NCBI GenBank assembly: GCA_965262255.1
Contig: OZ253505.1
Span: 1,550,001 to 1,614,000, forward strand
Source of the DNA: JANQQC01 sp965262255
GTDB lineage: Bacteria; Pseudomonadota; Alphaproteobacteria; Caulobacterales; Hyphomonadaceae
DNA length: 64,000 bases
Reading direction: 5' to 3'
Below are positions 39,571 through 50,097 of the stretch, in pieces. The notes under the pieces are model-generated. The model was not told the origin of the DNA and did no database searches. It worked only from the letters and a program-made list of their open reading frames with translations. Position 1 is the first letter of the stretch; the number at the start of each line of letters is the position of its first letter. The position numbers and the translations under genes were made by a program.

Positions 39571-40085
39571 TGGTCAGCTGTTAAGAAATGTTAGGATAAA
39601 CGTTTCAACGAGGTCACGGCAAATTGGATCGAAAGAAGTCGAACAATTTGTGAAGCAATCTAAACGTCTAGGAGAATGTCGCAATTTCGTTTGGACCGAT
39701 TTCGCAAGGACTAATTTTCTCTATTTTCCAAGTCAACAGCGTCAAAGAGTTTTTTTGCTTTTGGGTTGATTTCGAGTGTAACTCTGTTAATGCAGGAGCA
39801 GCACAAAGCAACCCTGTTCTTTCGACCGTCCTTAACGTTTGATCTACAGCTCATTTTTCCACCAAATTTGGTTAACTAATCCAACTTGTGCGAGGTTTTT
39901 TTGAGCGCTATACGTTCAAGTTCGTAGCTACGCGAAATCCGCGAGAACTATACTATCGGAACTGTGACGAACGAGAACAGATATTCGCAGGAACTGCACG
40001 ATAGATTGGTGTAGCGCAAAATTGTAAGTCTACTCCCAATTTTCAATCAGCGTAATTCTGTATTTGGTGAACATCTTCCTGATAG
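39571..40085. repeat. Non-coding part of the segmental duplication, second copy
   Basis: Homologous to 31429-31976, diverged by many substitutions and small indels. No conserved frame. Confidence 0.65.
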
Positions 40086-40461
40086 AAGTCTCCTAGCAAG
40101 AGATGAACCAAATTAATCTTGAGTGGCTGAAATTTCTCGAAACGGTTGCTAAGAATTTTACTGGTGAGGCGACCCGGTACATTATCTCGTTAACTGGTGA
40201 TGTTCGTGAAATAGCGTTTGCAGAACCTTCTTTAGATACGACAATTCCACAATGCGGAATACTAACCTGAATTAGATGCAACTCATTAGTTTTATGTTGC
40301 GAGGCTCGTCTAAATACATCCTTGCGATATCTGATCTCAGCAAATGTTGCGACTTGGTCTCCGGGATGTCCCATTCTATCTTGTAACGAAGGATCATCAC
40401 CTGTCAGAAACGGGTTCGAAGCGAGTTCCTTAGCTGTTCGGGCCGGGGAACAGTCATCGGG

Positions 40462-40852
40462 TTGGCGAGATTGGTGGGTACAAGCTTTGTTCGCGATACC
40501 GCCGTCGGTATTGACCAAGAAGGTAATCGTATCGGTGTGTCTGTCGAGTTGAAAGACGCTGAACTCCATTGGAGGGAGGTTCTAGATTGCCGAGTTCACC
40601 GCGGAATACGGGCTTCGAGTATATCGGCTCCGACGACCACCCTAGACTTGAAGCCGCTCGCCGGAAGGTGTTCACGTGTTCCAATTGGCAACGGTGTCAG
40701 CACAAACTGATCCAAGATGCCCTGAAACAAGCGCCGAGCGAAGAGAATAGAAAGTGTCTCGTTGCAGAAATCGGAACAGTTTGCAACGCTGAGACCATAA
40801 AACTAGCCTAGGTCGCTTTAGAAAATCTTGTCACCAATTTGTCGCCATGAAA
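40462..40852 (+). pseudogene. IS256-family transposase remnant
   Basis: Pieces in two frames align with the IS256 core: VGIDQEGNRIGVSVELKDAELHW, then SDDHPRLEAARRKVF followed by WQRCQHKLIQDA. Both ends of the gene are missing or unrecognisable. The preceding 40090-40461 has no clear gene. Confidence 0.8.
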
Positions 40853-40860
40853 GAAGCAGT

Positions 40861-40962
40861 TAGAGCATTTTTCGTTCAAGTTGTCTCGATTCGGGGGTTC
40901 TTTTACCAATAGCAAAGGCGTACTAGTAGAAGAAAATAGACTAATTGTTCGGAGAATGCTCT
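40861..40962. mobile_element. 102-bp TA-flanked MITE
   Basis: TAGAGCATTTTTCG at left and CGGAGAATGCTCTA at right form inverted ends that include the TA flanks. Same family as 39181-39280; a solo left end lies at about 22863. Confidence 0.65.
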
Positions 40963-40982
40963 AAGCAGGTCAACTTAGTCAA

Positions 40983-41819
40983 CTAAAAATGCCCTCGAAC
41001 AATTAAGCTTAATCGCTTATTTGTCCACTTAAACCGTGCAGAACTATGTCGAGCAAAATGCATGTCTAATCCAATCCCTAGTTCAGATTCGCTCAATTTT
41101 CCCCATTCGCTCAAATATTCTATCTCACCATAAGAAAGATAAACAAATCCAAAATGTCCGTCTATGTTACCAAATATTTGTGCCAAATAGGATGCAGGAT
41201 ATCCCGCTATTCCTAACTTGAGATCAGAATAAGTGTAACCGTCTAATGTTCCACGGCTCCCTCTAAACCATTTTCTATCGCTAGAACACCTCTCCCAATC
41301 AAATTCGTCGGCTCGACAGTTGACGAACTTTCCTCTCCAAGACTTCGCTCTTCCAATTTCTGCACCGACAAAAAAGCCAAATTCTTCCATATCGAAAAGT
41401 TCTATATTGGCTTCACCGTACGCACCTAGATCCATTAAACTTGATGCAATATTGCAATCCTGCGGCCCTAAACCGCTATTTCCGGCGATTTGACAATTCT
41501 GGTCTACCCCTTGGAAGTTCTTCTCTCCAGCATGCAATTCTATTGCGCCAAAAACACCCGCCGATGCATAACCTAACTCACCAATATTCTTCCACGAATC
41601 GACTTCTTGTCCGATTGGTTCTAATTTATACGTGCCCGATTCCGGCCTTTGCCAAGGATCGGGGTACGTTGGTAGCTCTCCATCATGATGACAATGATAT
41701 ACGCCCGTAGTACCGTCGGTGTGACAGCCATCACTATTGCGAACGCCCACATCCGCATCGGCATTACCTAGAAGAAATAAGACAGCAAAACTACCTAGAA
41801 AACTTTTCAAGGAGGCCAT
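40983..41819 (-). CDS. Exported CH...YHCH-motif protein with predicted outer-membrane barrel, copy 2
   Basis: 278 residues, nearly identical to the gene at 20860-21696 (scattered substitutions, no lesions). The signal peptide, DGCHTDGTTGVYHCHHDGE and terminal RLSLIVRGHF are retained. Similarity continues about 12 bp beyond the stop and roughly 75 bp upstream with an indel, so the duplicated unit is close to one gene with its promoter. Conservation of both copies suggests that dosage or variation of this surface protein matters. Confidence 0.75.
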   Translation of the reverse strand: MASLKSFLGSFAVLFLLGNADADVGVRNSDGCHTDGTTGVYHCHHDGELPTYPDPWQRPESGTYKLEPIGQEVDSWKNIGELGYASAGVFGAIELHAGEKNFQGVDQNCQIAGNSGLGPQDCNIASSLMDLGAYGEANIELFDMEEFGFFVGAEIGRAKSWRGKFVNCRADEFDWERCSSDRKWFRGSRGTLDGYTYSDLKLGIAGYPASYLAQIFGNIDGHFGFVYLSYGEIEYLSEWGKLSESELGIGLDMHFARHSSARFKWTNKRLSLIVRGHF

Positions 41820-42054
41820 TTTGGCGATTATACACTTAACTGTCCAAAGTAAAAAAGGATATGAATAGGTTCAAGCGAATGTCTTCCCGTAAACTTTGGG
41901 TAGACTGTAGGTTGTTACGGTTTTTCTCCAATCTGCAGACAGGAGAAAAACCGTTTATGCCTCGGTGGGGTCTGTACAAATTTTACATATGTAGATAGGA
42001 CTCTAGAAACATGTTCCTTTGGACAGAAGATTTATATAGTCTCGCCTAAGCCCA

Positions 42055-42525
42055 CTGGCGCAGTAAAGTCTGTATAGATCGTTCTGCCTTGCCATTAGTC
42101 TGGGGAGGTTAGGGCTTGGTAAATGGGTACCTCACGCCTAGAGTTTGACAGCACTCTGCAAACATTTTCGACTTATACCCTGATTCATTATCTGTCATGA
42201 TCCGCTTTATTGTGATGCCTCTAGAGGTGTACTCATGATAGTTTTCCATCAGATGTTTGGTGACTCTTTCTGCTGTTTCGTCCTCGAATATACTTACGGT
42301 TGCATAACGAGAGTGATCATCAACGGCTACTTGCATACAATGCGCTCCTGCTGTCTTGTTTGCTGACTTATGTCGGTTTCCATTGTACGGGTTCCTGATC
42401 CCCTCCTCATCGAAATTCCGAAGCTTCTTTATGTCAAGTGGCGTAGGTAGAATAGTCCTAGCCAGGGCATCGACAGGTATCGGGGTTGAAACGTATAGAC
42501 TCACTACAGAATTTTTTGAGAACAA
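42055..42525 (-). pseudogene. IS481-family transposase pseudogene
   Basis: The core HCMQVAVDDHSRYATVSIFEDE and RIMTDNESGYKSKMFAECCQ LGVRYPFTKP is recognisable. The next motif (PQTNGKAER) continues in the same direction after a TAA, so the catalytic Glu is cut off. The N-terminal part is also missing. Distinct from the families at 35688 and 44829. Confidence 0.85.
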
Positions 42526-42624
42526 GGACTGTTAACCTCTAACCACGAAGCAAAACGGTGGATTCTTTAACTCACGTTTCCGAGGCAAAAAAAGCTCGAC
42601 GGCGGGTCTGAGACTCGGAAAAGT

Positions 42625-43095
42625 CAAAGAATATTTTCCGCCAATACTTGGTGCTCGCTATGGACGAGTACCGCCTGAGCGGATTCGCGCATAGGACGTT
42701 GTTGTTTCGACCGCAGTCGCTACCGACCGGGTAAGGTATCGCCTTACTCTCGGGATTTACGGTAATACTCAAGAGGCTGAGATAAACTGGATAGCCTTTC
42801 TGCTCGAAACTTACAAGGTGTTGAGTAAATCTTCCTCAATGACCAAGCTAGCCTCAAGGCCGTTCTCCGAGATGTCTTAACAGAAATCAAAACGCAATGG
42901 TGTCAGTTCTACCCAACACATAATGCCAGATATCAGGCTCTTGACGATGAAGTAAAAAATATGTTAGGGCAACTTCAAATTAGCAATAATGCAGACGGAT
43001 TCGAAGAGCCTACGCACTGAATACTCTAAAACAGCACCGATTCTCGTAGATTGGCCCGAAGGAAACATCCCTACGCAATTTCCAGACAAAATCAA
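42625..43095 (+). pseudogene. IS256-family transposase remnant, third lineage
   Basis: Pieces in several frames: DARYGRVPPERIRA, LTLGIYGNTQEAEINWIAFLLE, SLKAVLRDVLTEIKTQWCQFYPTHNARY, then a Pro-Glu-rich C-terminal part. They follow the order of the IS256 catalytic region. Heavily frameshifted and older than the other two remnants. Confidence 0.7.
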
Positions 43096-43148
43096 ATATA
43101 AAATGCGAAAGCCTAACTTTTTTTGAACGCGTCACCAATCAAAAGAAA

Positions 43149-43394
43149 AGCGACTATATACCTATCACCACAAAATGCGCAAAATTGATGCTTACAAAAG
43201 AACGCAGTATCGTGCAATACACTCCCCGTGGTAACGGAGAAACAGCGTGAAAAATTCCAAGTTTTCACTCTTACAAATAGCTCGATAATTCCCGTAAAGC
43301 GATTCCGCGGAACGGTGGTTCGTTAGACCACGCTTGCGACAAGCGTTGAATGCCCTCATCGTTGGAACTTTGTGGTAATAGGTATATAGTCGCG
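43149..43394. mobile_element. 246-bp MITE with GCGACTATATACC ends
   Basis: About 30 bp of terminal inverted repeat (AGCGACTATATACCTATCAC at left), flanked on both sides by AAAAGAAA (43141-43148 and 43395-43402), an 8-bp target duplication. The interior matches 30617-30827 in reverse. Non-coding. Confidence 0.85.
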
Positions 43395-43542
43395 AAAAGA
43401 AAACAAGTCAAACTCGCAAAGTTAGGATGTTTCCAAGAGTGGTTTTGTTACCATGACTCGCCAATACAGTAAAAAACGAATTCGGGAAAAACCGAAAATA
43501 CGTCTACCAACGAGGCTAATTTCAAGCCAAACTCTATCAACT

Positions 43543-43893
43543 TCACCAGAAATAAATACCAGTAACAGTCACGAGTGTAGCGAAGATAACGGATAGGACT
43601 ACGCTAACGTCGTTCACAATGCTGACGTTTTTCAATTTTAAATTGTCGTCAGTAACCGGATTTAGCTCCGCCGCTTGTTCTTTATTTGCATCGGTAGACA
43701 TGCGCGATCCAATGAAATAGCCAAAGAGAATTAACAGACCACAGAACAGAGCTACGGTTATTTGGAAGCCCAGAGTTCCAAATAAAGGGACATGGTTTTC
43801 CACCGTCTGTCCTCTCTCAACTAATGTAAGTCCGAGCGTCACGGAAAAAAAACTAACTATTCCTATTGTAGCATAAGGATTGTAGTTCTTCAT
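43543..43893 (-). CDS. Membrane protein of unknown function
   Basis: 116 residues from ATG 43893, chosen for AGGAG eight bases upstream (a longer frame reaches 43956). Three hydrophobic segments lie at about 8-26, 38-60 and 93-114, with a charged Asn/Asp/Lys-rich loop between the second and third. No family recognised. The gene is intact in the middle of IS remnants. Confidence 0.6.
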   Translation of the reverse strand: MKNYNPYATIGIVSFFSVTLGLTLVERGQTVENHVPLFGTLGFQITVALFCGLLILFGYFIGSRMSTDANKEQAAELNPVTDDNLKLKNVSIVNDVSVVLSVIFATLVTVTGIYFW

Positions 43894-43974
43894 TCGAATT
43901 ACTCCTGATAAATGAGAAAAATATAGTCTTTTACTGCATGAGATTATAGTTGTCAAATTCTACTGGTTCCTTTG

Positions 43975-44578
43975 GTATCTCCGGCTTAAACCCTTTCGGT
44001 AATCGGATGGCATGCGGACGGGAAGACTTGTTCTTTCGTCGTTTTAGGCTCCCGGAAATAAAACGATCATAGGCTTGGACTATGCCTCTTGCAATAAGAT
44101 CAGTAAGGATGCGCCCGACTGTCGCAATGCTGGTATCAAAGCCTTCTTCTGGCGATCTTCTCCTTTCCCCAAGTTTTCTGTTTAAGACGAAGTTGTGTCA
44201 CAGCTTCGACGAGTTCAGGAGTTCGTTTCGACTCGCGCAGTGTCTTCGGGCGCGTCGAATGAACTGTTGGGTCTTTCTGCCAGCGATACAGATAGGCAAC
44301 ATGTTCACCTACTGCTTCTGCTGCCTCTTTCGCACCCACGTCTTTACCGTTCCTCAAGGTTAACCAGAGATTAACCTTACGAATCCGGTCTAGCTCCATC
44401 TGTTTGGGTGGAGTCATGCCCTTTTCCGCTAACTTCGCCCGCGTTGACGCTGAGGCATGAAAAATTAGTGGTCTCAGGTAAAATAGTCGCATGGGAAGAT
44501 ACCCTTTGTTAGGTGGTTAAACTTTACCTACATATACGGCGATCTTCCCTTTTTTCAAAAAGACCTAGATACCATATG
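43975..44578 (-). pseudogene. Family A IS fragment: left end plus 5' part of transposase
   Basis: On the minus strand it repeats the left end of the 35607 element (from CATATGG) and the first ~170 codons of its transposase. A deletion/frameshift follows ARRRL, where the intact copy has ARRLQEEGF. It ends near the segment encoding LPKGLKP. The rest of the element is missing. Confidence 0.85.
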
Positions 44579-44828
44579 TCTTTGAGTGGATACATAACGA
44601 GATAGACAGTAAAACAGCAAGTTATAGTTTTGATGATAAACGCAGGTAGGAAATTTGGAGATCGTGTATAGGAGATTGGGGATTTCGCCTATATTTTTTG
44701 AGGGATATGAGGAACTTATAACGTGAACAGACTCAGATACATATTGCAGAGATTTAGGTCTTCACAAAAAGAGGAAGATCGTCCATACTGTAGGTTCGAA
44801 TACAACCCAAACAGCAGGAGATCTTCCC

Positions 44829-45848
44829 ATGGGCAATTTATCACAAAAATCGAATGTTGCAAAACAGAACGCCCCTCGAATTTACGATACGGCCTCCATT
44901 CGTAGCTTATCGATAGAAGAACAAGTCCGATTTCGGAGAGAAAAGGTTGAAACTTGGGATCGGATACGGCAATCGGGCAGAACGGCGGAAGACGCGGCAG
45001 AGCAGGTCGGTATTCCCGTCAGGACTTTGTATGCGTGGAAAAGGAAGCCGATACCGGAGTCGACGCGCCCGCACAAAGTGAGAACTCGGGAGAATCAGGA
45101 ACAATACGATGAACAGAAAAATAAAGTTTATGAATTCCGCAAGAAGTTCAAGTCGTGGGGTGGTAAAAAGCTCCATACCTATATGGAAAGACTCGGATAC
45201 GAGATCAAACGTTCAAAAGTCTGTCGCATAATTTCGGAGTTGATCCGCGAGAAAAAGATCAAGTCGTATTACAGTGGAACTTTTGCGAAGGCACGAGACA
45301 GCAATACAGGAAAAGCTCCCCGAACGTATGCGATTCCTCTTCCGGAATTGCTAATAAGTAGTTGGCTTGGCGAAGTCGTTCAGATAGATACTCTACATTT
45401 CCGCGTAGGACCAGACCGTTTCCTTTATATAGTCAATGCCATCTGCATCTATTCAAAACTGGCATTTTCACATGTGTTTGAGGCCCATACAGCGAAGAAT
45501 TCTGCTTATCTCCTCAAAAAACTGATCCGGCGAGCGCCATTTGAAGTTCAAGCGGTGCAAACAGACCAAGGCACTGAGTTTAGAGCAGCATTTGAACAGG
45601 CCTGTCAGGACAAGGGCATAACCTTTTATCTTAACGATCCTCGTTCGCCGACAGAAAACGCTTTTGTCGAACGCTTTAATAAGACCATGAGAGATGACTT
45701 CCTGTCCAAAGAAAATTTGCCTTTGGACAATCTCAAAGCCCTGAACAGAAGACTCGACAAATTCATTGAGTTCTTCAATACACAGCGACCTTACGAGACA
45801 ATCGATAATCTAACTCCCATGGCTTACTTTCAACAATGTTGCAGTTAA
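44829..45848 (+). CDS. IS481/IS3-like DDE transposase (family B)
   Basis: 339 residues. An N-terminal HTH (AEDAAEQVGIPVRTLYAWKRKP) is followed by an integrase core with Asp in VVQIDTLHF, Asp in QTDQGTEFRA and Glu in NAFVERFNKTMRDDF. All catalytic residues are present and the frame is intact. Its N-terminal third is related to the orphan fragment at 52728-53006. Confidence 0.9.
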   Translation: MGNLSQKSNVAKQNAPRIYDTASIRSLSIEEQVRFRREKVETWDRIRQSGRTAEDAAEQVGIPVRTLYAWKRKPIPESTRPHKVRTRENQEQYDEQKNKVYEFRKKFKSWGGKKLHTYMERLGYEIKRSKVCRIISELIREKKIKSYYSGTFAKARDSNTGKAPRTYAIPLPELLISSWLGEVVQIDTLHFRVGPDRFLYIVNAICIYSKLAFSHVFEAHTAKNSAYLLKKLIRRAPFEVQAVQTDQGTEFRAAFEQACQDKGITFYLNDPRSPTENAFVERFNKTMRDDFLSKENLPLDNLKALNRRLDKFIEFFNTQRPYETIDNLTPMAYFQQCCS

Positions 45849-45890
45849 TAAGTAACTTTAGCGCTTGTCTGAATACTTGACCAAAGTAAT

Positions 45891-45926
45891 GCGATCCCAA
45901 GGGCTTCTAAACTCCCTTGGGATCGC
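45891..45926 (+). terminator. Perfect 13-bp hairpin in the 3' tail of the family B IS
   Basis: GCGATCCCAAGGG pairs with CCCTTGGGATCGC across a 10-base loop. In the duplicated tail at 46411-46445 the arms read CGAACCCAAGGG and CCCTTGGGTTCG, so one base pair has changed on both sides. It may be a transcription terminator or a structure at the transposon end; no T-run follows. Confidence 0.55.
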
Positions 45927-46214
45927 TCGTCAAATCCTGCGACCAGCAACAAAAATCGGTCAAAAAATTATTGGGGGCAGGCAAATGACTGGAGAATAAT
46001 AACGTACCTATGGCAATTACAGAAAAATATTCCCTGATGAGCGTATTAACTGCTATTCAATCCCGCTTATACATCAGCAACTCCCAATCTTTCTTTGCGA
46101 AAAAACTCTTCTTTACCTGTCCACAACGTGAGCTACTGTATCGCGAATTCGCTTCCGTATAAGTTGATACTTGTGAAAAAACCTTAGTACGGAACTGAAA
46201 CCTATAGCCCAAGG

Positions 46215-46500
46215 CCCGATTTCGCGTCCAAAAAATGGCCTTTAGACAATCTCATAGCACTGAATAGAAGACTCGACACATTCATAGAGTTCTTCAATAC
46301 AAAACGACCGTAGGAGACAATCGATAACCTTACACCAATGACCTATTTTCAACAATGTTGCAATTAACAAGTACCTTTACCGATCCTCTGAAAACTTGAC
46401 CACAGAAGGCCGAACCCAAGGGGTTTCAACACTCCCTTGGGTTCGCTCGCCAAATCCTGCGACCATCAACAAAAATCGGTCAAAAAATTATTGGGGGCAG
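46215..46500 (+). pseudogene. 3' remnant of the family B IS (tandem duplicate)
   Basis: It repeats the last ~45 codons of the 44829 transposase and its tail, with substitutions (for example TAG in place of the Tyr codon of RPYETIDN). Together with the following ~250 bp it forms the second unit of a tandem duplication with a 520-bp period (the right-end motif lies at 45951 and 46471). The 230-bp non-IS part (46000-46230 and 46515-46755) has no gene. Confidence 0.8.
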
Positions 46501-46755
46501 GCAAATGACTAGGGGATAATAACACACCAATGAGAATCGCAGTGAAGAATTGTCCACGATGAGCGTATTCTCTGCTATTCAATCCCGCTGATACATCAGC
46601 AACTCGCAATCGTGCTTCACAAAGAAATTCTCCTTAATCTATCGACAACGTTAGCTACTGTACTGCGAAATCGCTTCCGTAAAAGTTGACACTCGTGCTG
46701 AAACCTCAGTGCGAAACTGAAAGGGTTAGTCCAAGGCCCGATTTCGCGTCCAGAA

Positions 46756-47365
46756 AATGGCTCAATAAAGCGAGTAAAGTCCAAATCTTTCAACAAAATC
46801 TCTTTTGTCCACAGTTCAACATAAAAACGAGGGTTCCTAACCTCGTTCTTGTCATCCCCGATCGAGAACAAACTATTCTTTTTGTTAATCTGGTTTGCTG
46901 TTCCTTGGTCTAGGCTTCCTGTTTCAGAAACCCAAAATCTATTTAAATTTTATCAAAAAATCGTATTCGTCTCTTGTTTTTTGTAACCTTTACAGGTAAC
47001 ATAATCCCCACTACAGTAACTCTCAAATCTCTGCAATATGTCCCGAGGCAGGACAACGGCTGACGAAGGGATGGGAACTTGAGAAAAATTCTATAAAACT
47101 TGAAGCTACTAAGCCCATTTACAGGGAACATAATGGATTTCGTGTTGACAGGAATACTACTATGCTTTTGTATGCCAGACCATAAAATTGCGTAGTTTCA
47201 GAGGTTAGATTGAACAATTTGGCTGTTATGTTGTATTATGCAGAAAGAATTCTAATTTTGATGAGCTCAACTTGGTAGTTATCTGAAAGTTGCTTCCATA
47301 CTCTGGTAGGGTTGGGGAAAGTTTCAAATTAGAATTTACTAGTGTGTTATATCAGCCATTGGAGT
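46756..47365. other. Intergenic
   Basis: No gene recognised. AT-rich, with several short chance frames. Confidence 0.4.
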
Positions 47366-47700
47366 TAAAAATGGAAGTTTCATCGGAAACAAAAAACAAA
47401 GTTGAGATTTCGTTTTTAGCGAATTCGGCAAGGAAAGGGTACGAAGTGTCGATCTGCAAAAGGGTTTCAATAGCTTTGGAGACGAATCCTTTATTCTCCG
47501 TTTAATCGTCGAACCTGGTGAGAGTTTTAAAGATAAAGAGACAGAGATATTCCATTTGCTCCGACATGTTAGGGAAATTGGCGGAGCAGATTTTGTTGGC
47601 CTAGCACCTGTCCTAGATGTCCACGCAGCTAAGGATTAAAATTTCGAAAGTTCAGAGGGAAATTATCGATAGCGGAATTTATACATATTCATCACAGGGC
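47366..47700 (+). pseudogene. Degenerate copy of the small-gene/HEPN module
   Basis: It repeats 49820-50145: the small gene and the first bases of the HEPN gene. A frameshift after the codons for ETKNK breaks the start of the small gene. However, its 3' end (GGADFVGLAP, then LDVHAAKD) is in frame, whereas the other copy is shifted there. The HEPN part is lost after about 20 codons. Confidence 0.85.
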
Positions 47701-47941
47701 TGACGATTGCCCCTTGGAGACATCTAACAATAGAGATCGGTGAAGCTTGCTGTGTCGGGTTGTACGGTCTCAGCAAACTAATTATTCTGAACACAGTGTT
47801 GGAGAAGAGAAAGGTTGAATTACGGTAGGTCAGGTTCGATCGGAGGCAAATAGCCGGCTCAAAAATGAGTAGGTTTCTGCAGAATTTACGTGCAATTTAG
47901 CAGTTTTCATGTACAATAAAGAACGAATCCTAATCTCTCGG

Positions 47942-49757
47942 TGATCGCAACTTGTTAATTAATCGCCTATGATTAACTGCACATGTACACGAAAACATTG
48001 GTTCCTCATCGATCAAAAAATATCGATTTTGAACAAAAATATGGATTAAAATGTTTTCTTAGAGAATGAATTTAAAATTTTGTGAAAAATAGGTAGATTT
48101 GACAGAATCATAGGAAATGTAGACGCAGTTTTCCTGTAGTGATGAATATTTTCAGTCACTTTTTTAGTGTTTTTATGTGTGTTATGCAGGTTTTGGAATC
48201 TTCGGTGGTGGAATTGGTTTAACTTTAGCTAATTTATTGTCAAGGTAATTGATTATAAGTCTTAAATTCTTTGCACATCCGCACATAGTCGCATGGAACT
48301 TACTACCTTCAATACCTTGTAATGGACAAATCCTTAAACGTCCTTCGTTCTTCATATGTCCGATCGTTGCTTCAACTAGAGTTCGACGATTGAGAGTTTT
48401 CCGAAGTTTATTGGGAATATCCTGTTTGTTGGTTGACATGTTTACAATAACATCTGTAACTCCATGCCCCTTGTATCCTCTATCTACTGTTGCTTCCATG
48501 ACTTTGACATTGGTATTCTTAATTGTTCTGTCGATCGCATCACGAAGTGTATGTCCATCATGAGGATTTCCTTCTAACGCTTCCATGTCAACTACCAGTC
48601 CTTCCTTGTGTGTCGTCGTTACAGAAACTTTATTACCTAAATGTAAGTTTTGCGGTCCATCTCCCTTCCGAATAAACCTGACATCAGGTTCGTGTATTGA
48701 ACATGGCTTTTTCTCGTTTTCACATCTCTCAGGGAAACATAATCGTTCTACAGTGTCTATAGTCTTTTGAAGTTTCTCACTAATTTTAAAATCTTGGATT
48801 TTCTTTGCCTCGTTTCGTATATCTCTGAGTAACTTGTCAATGATCTCATTCTGAGAGTTTATGATCTTCTCATACTTCTCTTTCTTTTGTTTATCTTTCG
48901 GTCTAATACACCGTGCACTATTAAAAAGTTTTCGTCCTTTTCTAGCATACGTTCGTACTATTGTGAGACCATCTTTTCGTGCATTTCGAACTAACGCTTT
49001 GTGACCTTTCTCTCTTAACGCAAAATCTTTCGGATAAGCGATATTTTTTCCCATTACTGTTGTATCGACGATAACCTTTTTTAAACTAGCCCTCTTGATC
49101 GCGCCCGCTTTCAATGCGATCTCAAGTGTTAATTTGAGTAAATCATTAGCACCATTCTTTGCTACCCGTTGTCGCCATCTTACCAAGGTCGACTGATCAA
49201 TTGGTTCTTTGGGAGTATATTTTATTTCTCCACTGAAGTACTGAAAAACTGGCATATCTCTCCAGTGGGCTAACAAAGCTTTATCCGAGTAACCGAATAA
49301 ATCCTGGAGTAACATTAATGACGCAATCAAACGGGGATGAGTCGCAGGCCGTCCGGTACCTGCACTACCGTCCTCTGCCTCAAATAGTTTGTCCCATTTT
49401 TCTTCTATACTCGTCCAGTCAATTAAGTCTGAAAGAGCTCGCAAAACATGTGACTTTGGGATCAGTTTGTCCAAAGAAACATCGTAAAATGAGAACTGTC
49501 GTTCTTGTCGTTTGGATTTCACGTTTTCTGACCTTTTTTGCAAAATTTTGTTACCCCACGGTAAACTATAATAATTGCGTCGATACAATACCATGCGACA
49601 AACTATCGCACCATTGAAAAATATTCGATTTTGTTAAGTTTTGTCAAACCGACTGCTTTAGAAACCAACAGATACTAATAAGTCTGTAAAAACAATAGCG
49701 TAATCTGCAAGAGTTATTCATAGGCGATTAATTACGAGAAAGTCGCAATCCGAGCTT
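47942..49757 (-). mobile_element. IS5-like element
   Basis: TAATTAATCGCCTATGA at 47956 and its complement ending at 49734 are clear inverted repeats. Looser similarity extends to about 47942 and 49757. It contains one transposase gene and lies between the two copies of the small-gene/HEPN module. Confidence 0.8.
48182..49594 (-). CDS. IS5-family DDE transposase
   Basis: 470 residues, intact. The N-terminal domain carries LLQDLFGYSDKALLAHWRDMPVFQYF and TLVRWRQRV. The DDE core has Asp in KVIVDTTVMGKNIAYP, Asp in ATVDRGYKGHG and Glu in RRTLVEATIGHMKNEGRL. The long Lys/Glu-rich insertion (about 225-290) and the GNPHDGHTL block are typical of this branch. All catalytic acids are retained, so transposition is plausible. 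Confidence 0.92.
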   Translation of the reverse strand: MVLYRRNYYSLPWGNKILQKRSENVKSKRQERQFSFYDVSLDKLIPKSHVLRALSDLIDWTSIEEKWDKLFEAEDGSAGTGRPATHPRLIASLMLLQDLFGYSDKALLAHWRDMPVFQYFSGEIKYTPKEPIDQSTLVRWRQRVAKNGANDLLKLTLEIALKAGAIKRASLKKVIVDTTVMGKNIAYPKDFALREKGHKALVRNARKDGLTIVRTYARKGRKLFNSARCIRPKDKQKKEKYEKIINSQNEIIDKLLRDIRNEAKKIQDFKISEKLQKTIDTVERLCFPERCENEKKPCSIHEPDVRFIRKGDGPQNLHLGNKVSVTTTHKEGLVVDMEALEGNPHDGHTLRDAIDRTIKNTNVKVMEATVDRGYKGHGVTDVIVNMSTNKQDIPNKLRKTLNRRTLVEATIGHMKNEGRLRICPLQGIEGSKFHATMCGCAKNLRLIINYLDNKLAKVKPIPPPKIPKPA

Positions 49758-49824
49758 AGGTAAAGATGGTCAATGTAGCAAATTTGGGCGTTTGGGTGCG
49801 TTGAACAAACCCTTGGAGACAATA

Positions 49825-50058
49825 ATGGAAGTTTCATCGGAAACCAAAAGCAAAGTTAGAGAATTCGTTTTTAGCGAATTCGGCAAGGAAAGGGTAAGAA
49901 GTGTCGATCTGCAAAAGGGTTTCAATAGCTTTGGAGACGAATCCTTTATTCTCCGTTTAATCGTCGAACCGGGTGAAAGTTTTAAAGATAAAGAGACAGA
50001 GATATTCCATTTGCTCCGACATGTTAGGGAAATTGGGGGGAAGATTTTGTTGGCTTAG
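49825..50058 (+). CDS. Small protein upstream of the HEPN gene (3' frameshifted)
   Basis: 77 residues from ATG 49825: acidic and basic residues alternate and a strand FILRLIVEPGE sits in the middle. The degenerate copy at 47366 shows the original C-terminus GGADFVGLAPVLDVHAAKD; here a one-base deletion in GGGGGGAAG (about 50036-50044) replaces it with GGKILLA. No family recognised. It precedes the HEPN gene by 39 bp and could have been its partner, such as an antitoxin. Confidence 0.55.
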   Translation: MEVSSETKSKVREFVFSEFGKERVRSVDLQKGFNSFGDESFILRLIVEPGESFKDKETEIFHLLRHVREIGGKILLA

Positions 50059-50097
50059 CACCTGTACTAGATGTCCATGCAGCTAAGGACTAAACCT

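Larger units (their letters stand above)
44750..45980 (+). mobile_element. IS481/IS3-like element, family B, apparently intact
   Basis: The left region (GATTTAGGTCTTCACAAAAA) and the right end (AAAAATCGGTCAAAAAATTA) correspond to those of family A, so both families use similar ends. The 3' non-coding tail is shorter (about 130 bp) and contains a perfect 13-bp hairpin at 45891-45926. Confidence 0.75.

Noticed and set aside
40093..40569. 158-codon minus-strand open frame
   Set aside because: It overlaps the IS256 remnant on the other strand and no family is recognised.
44785..44810. GGTTCGAATAC resembling a tRNA T-loop
   Set aside because: It lies in the left end of the family B IS and no acceptor or anticodon stem can be formed.
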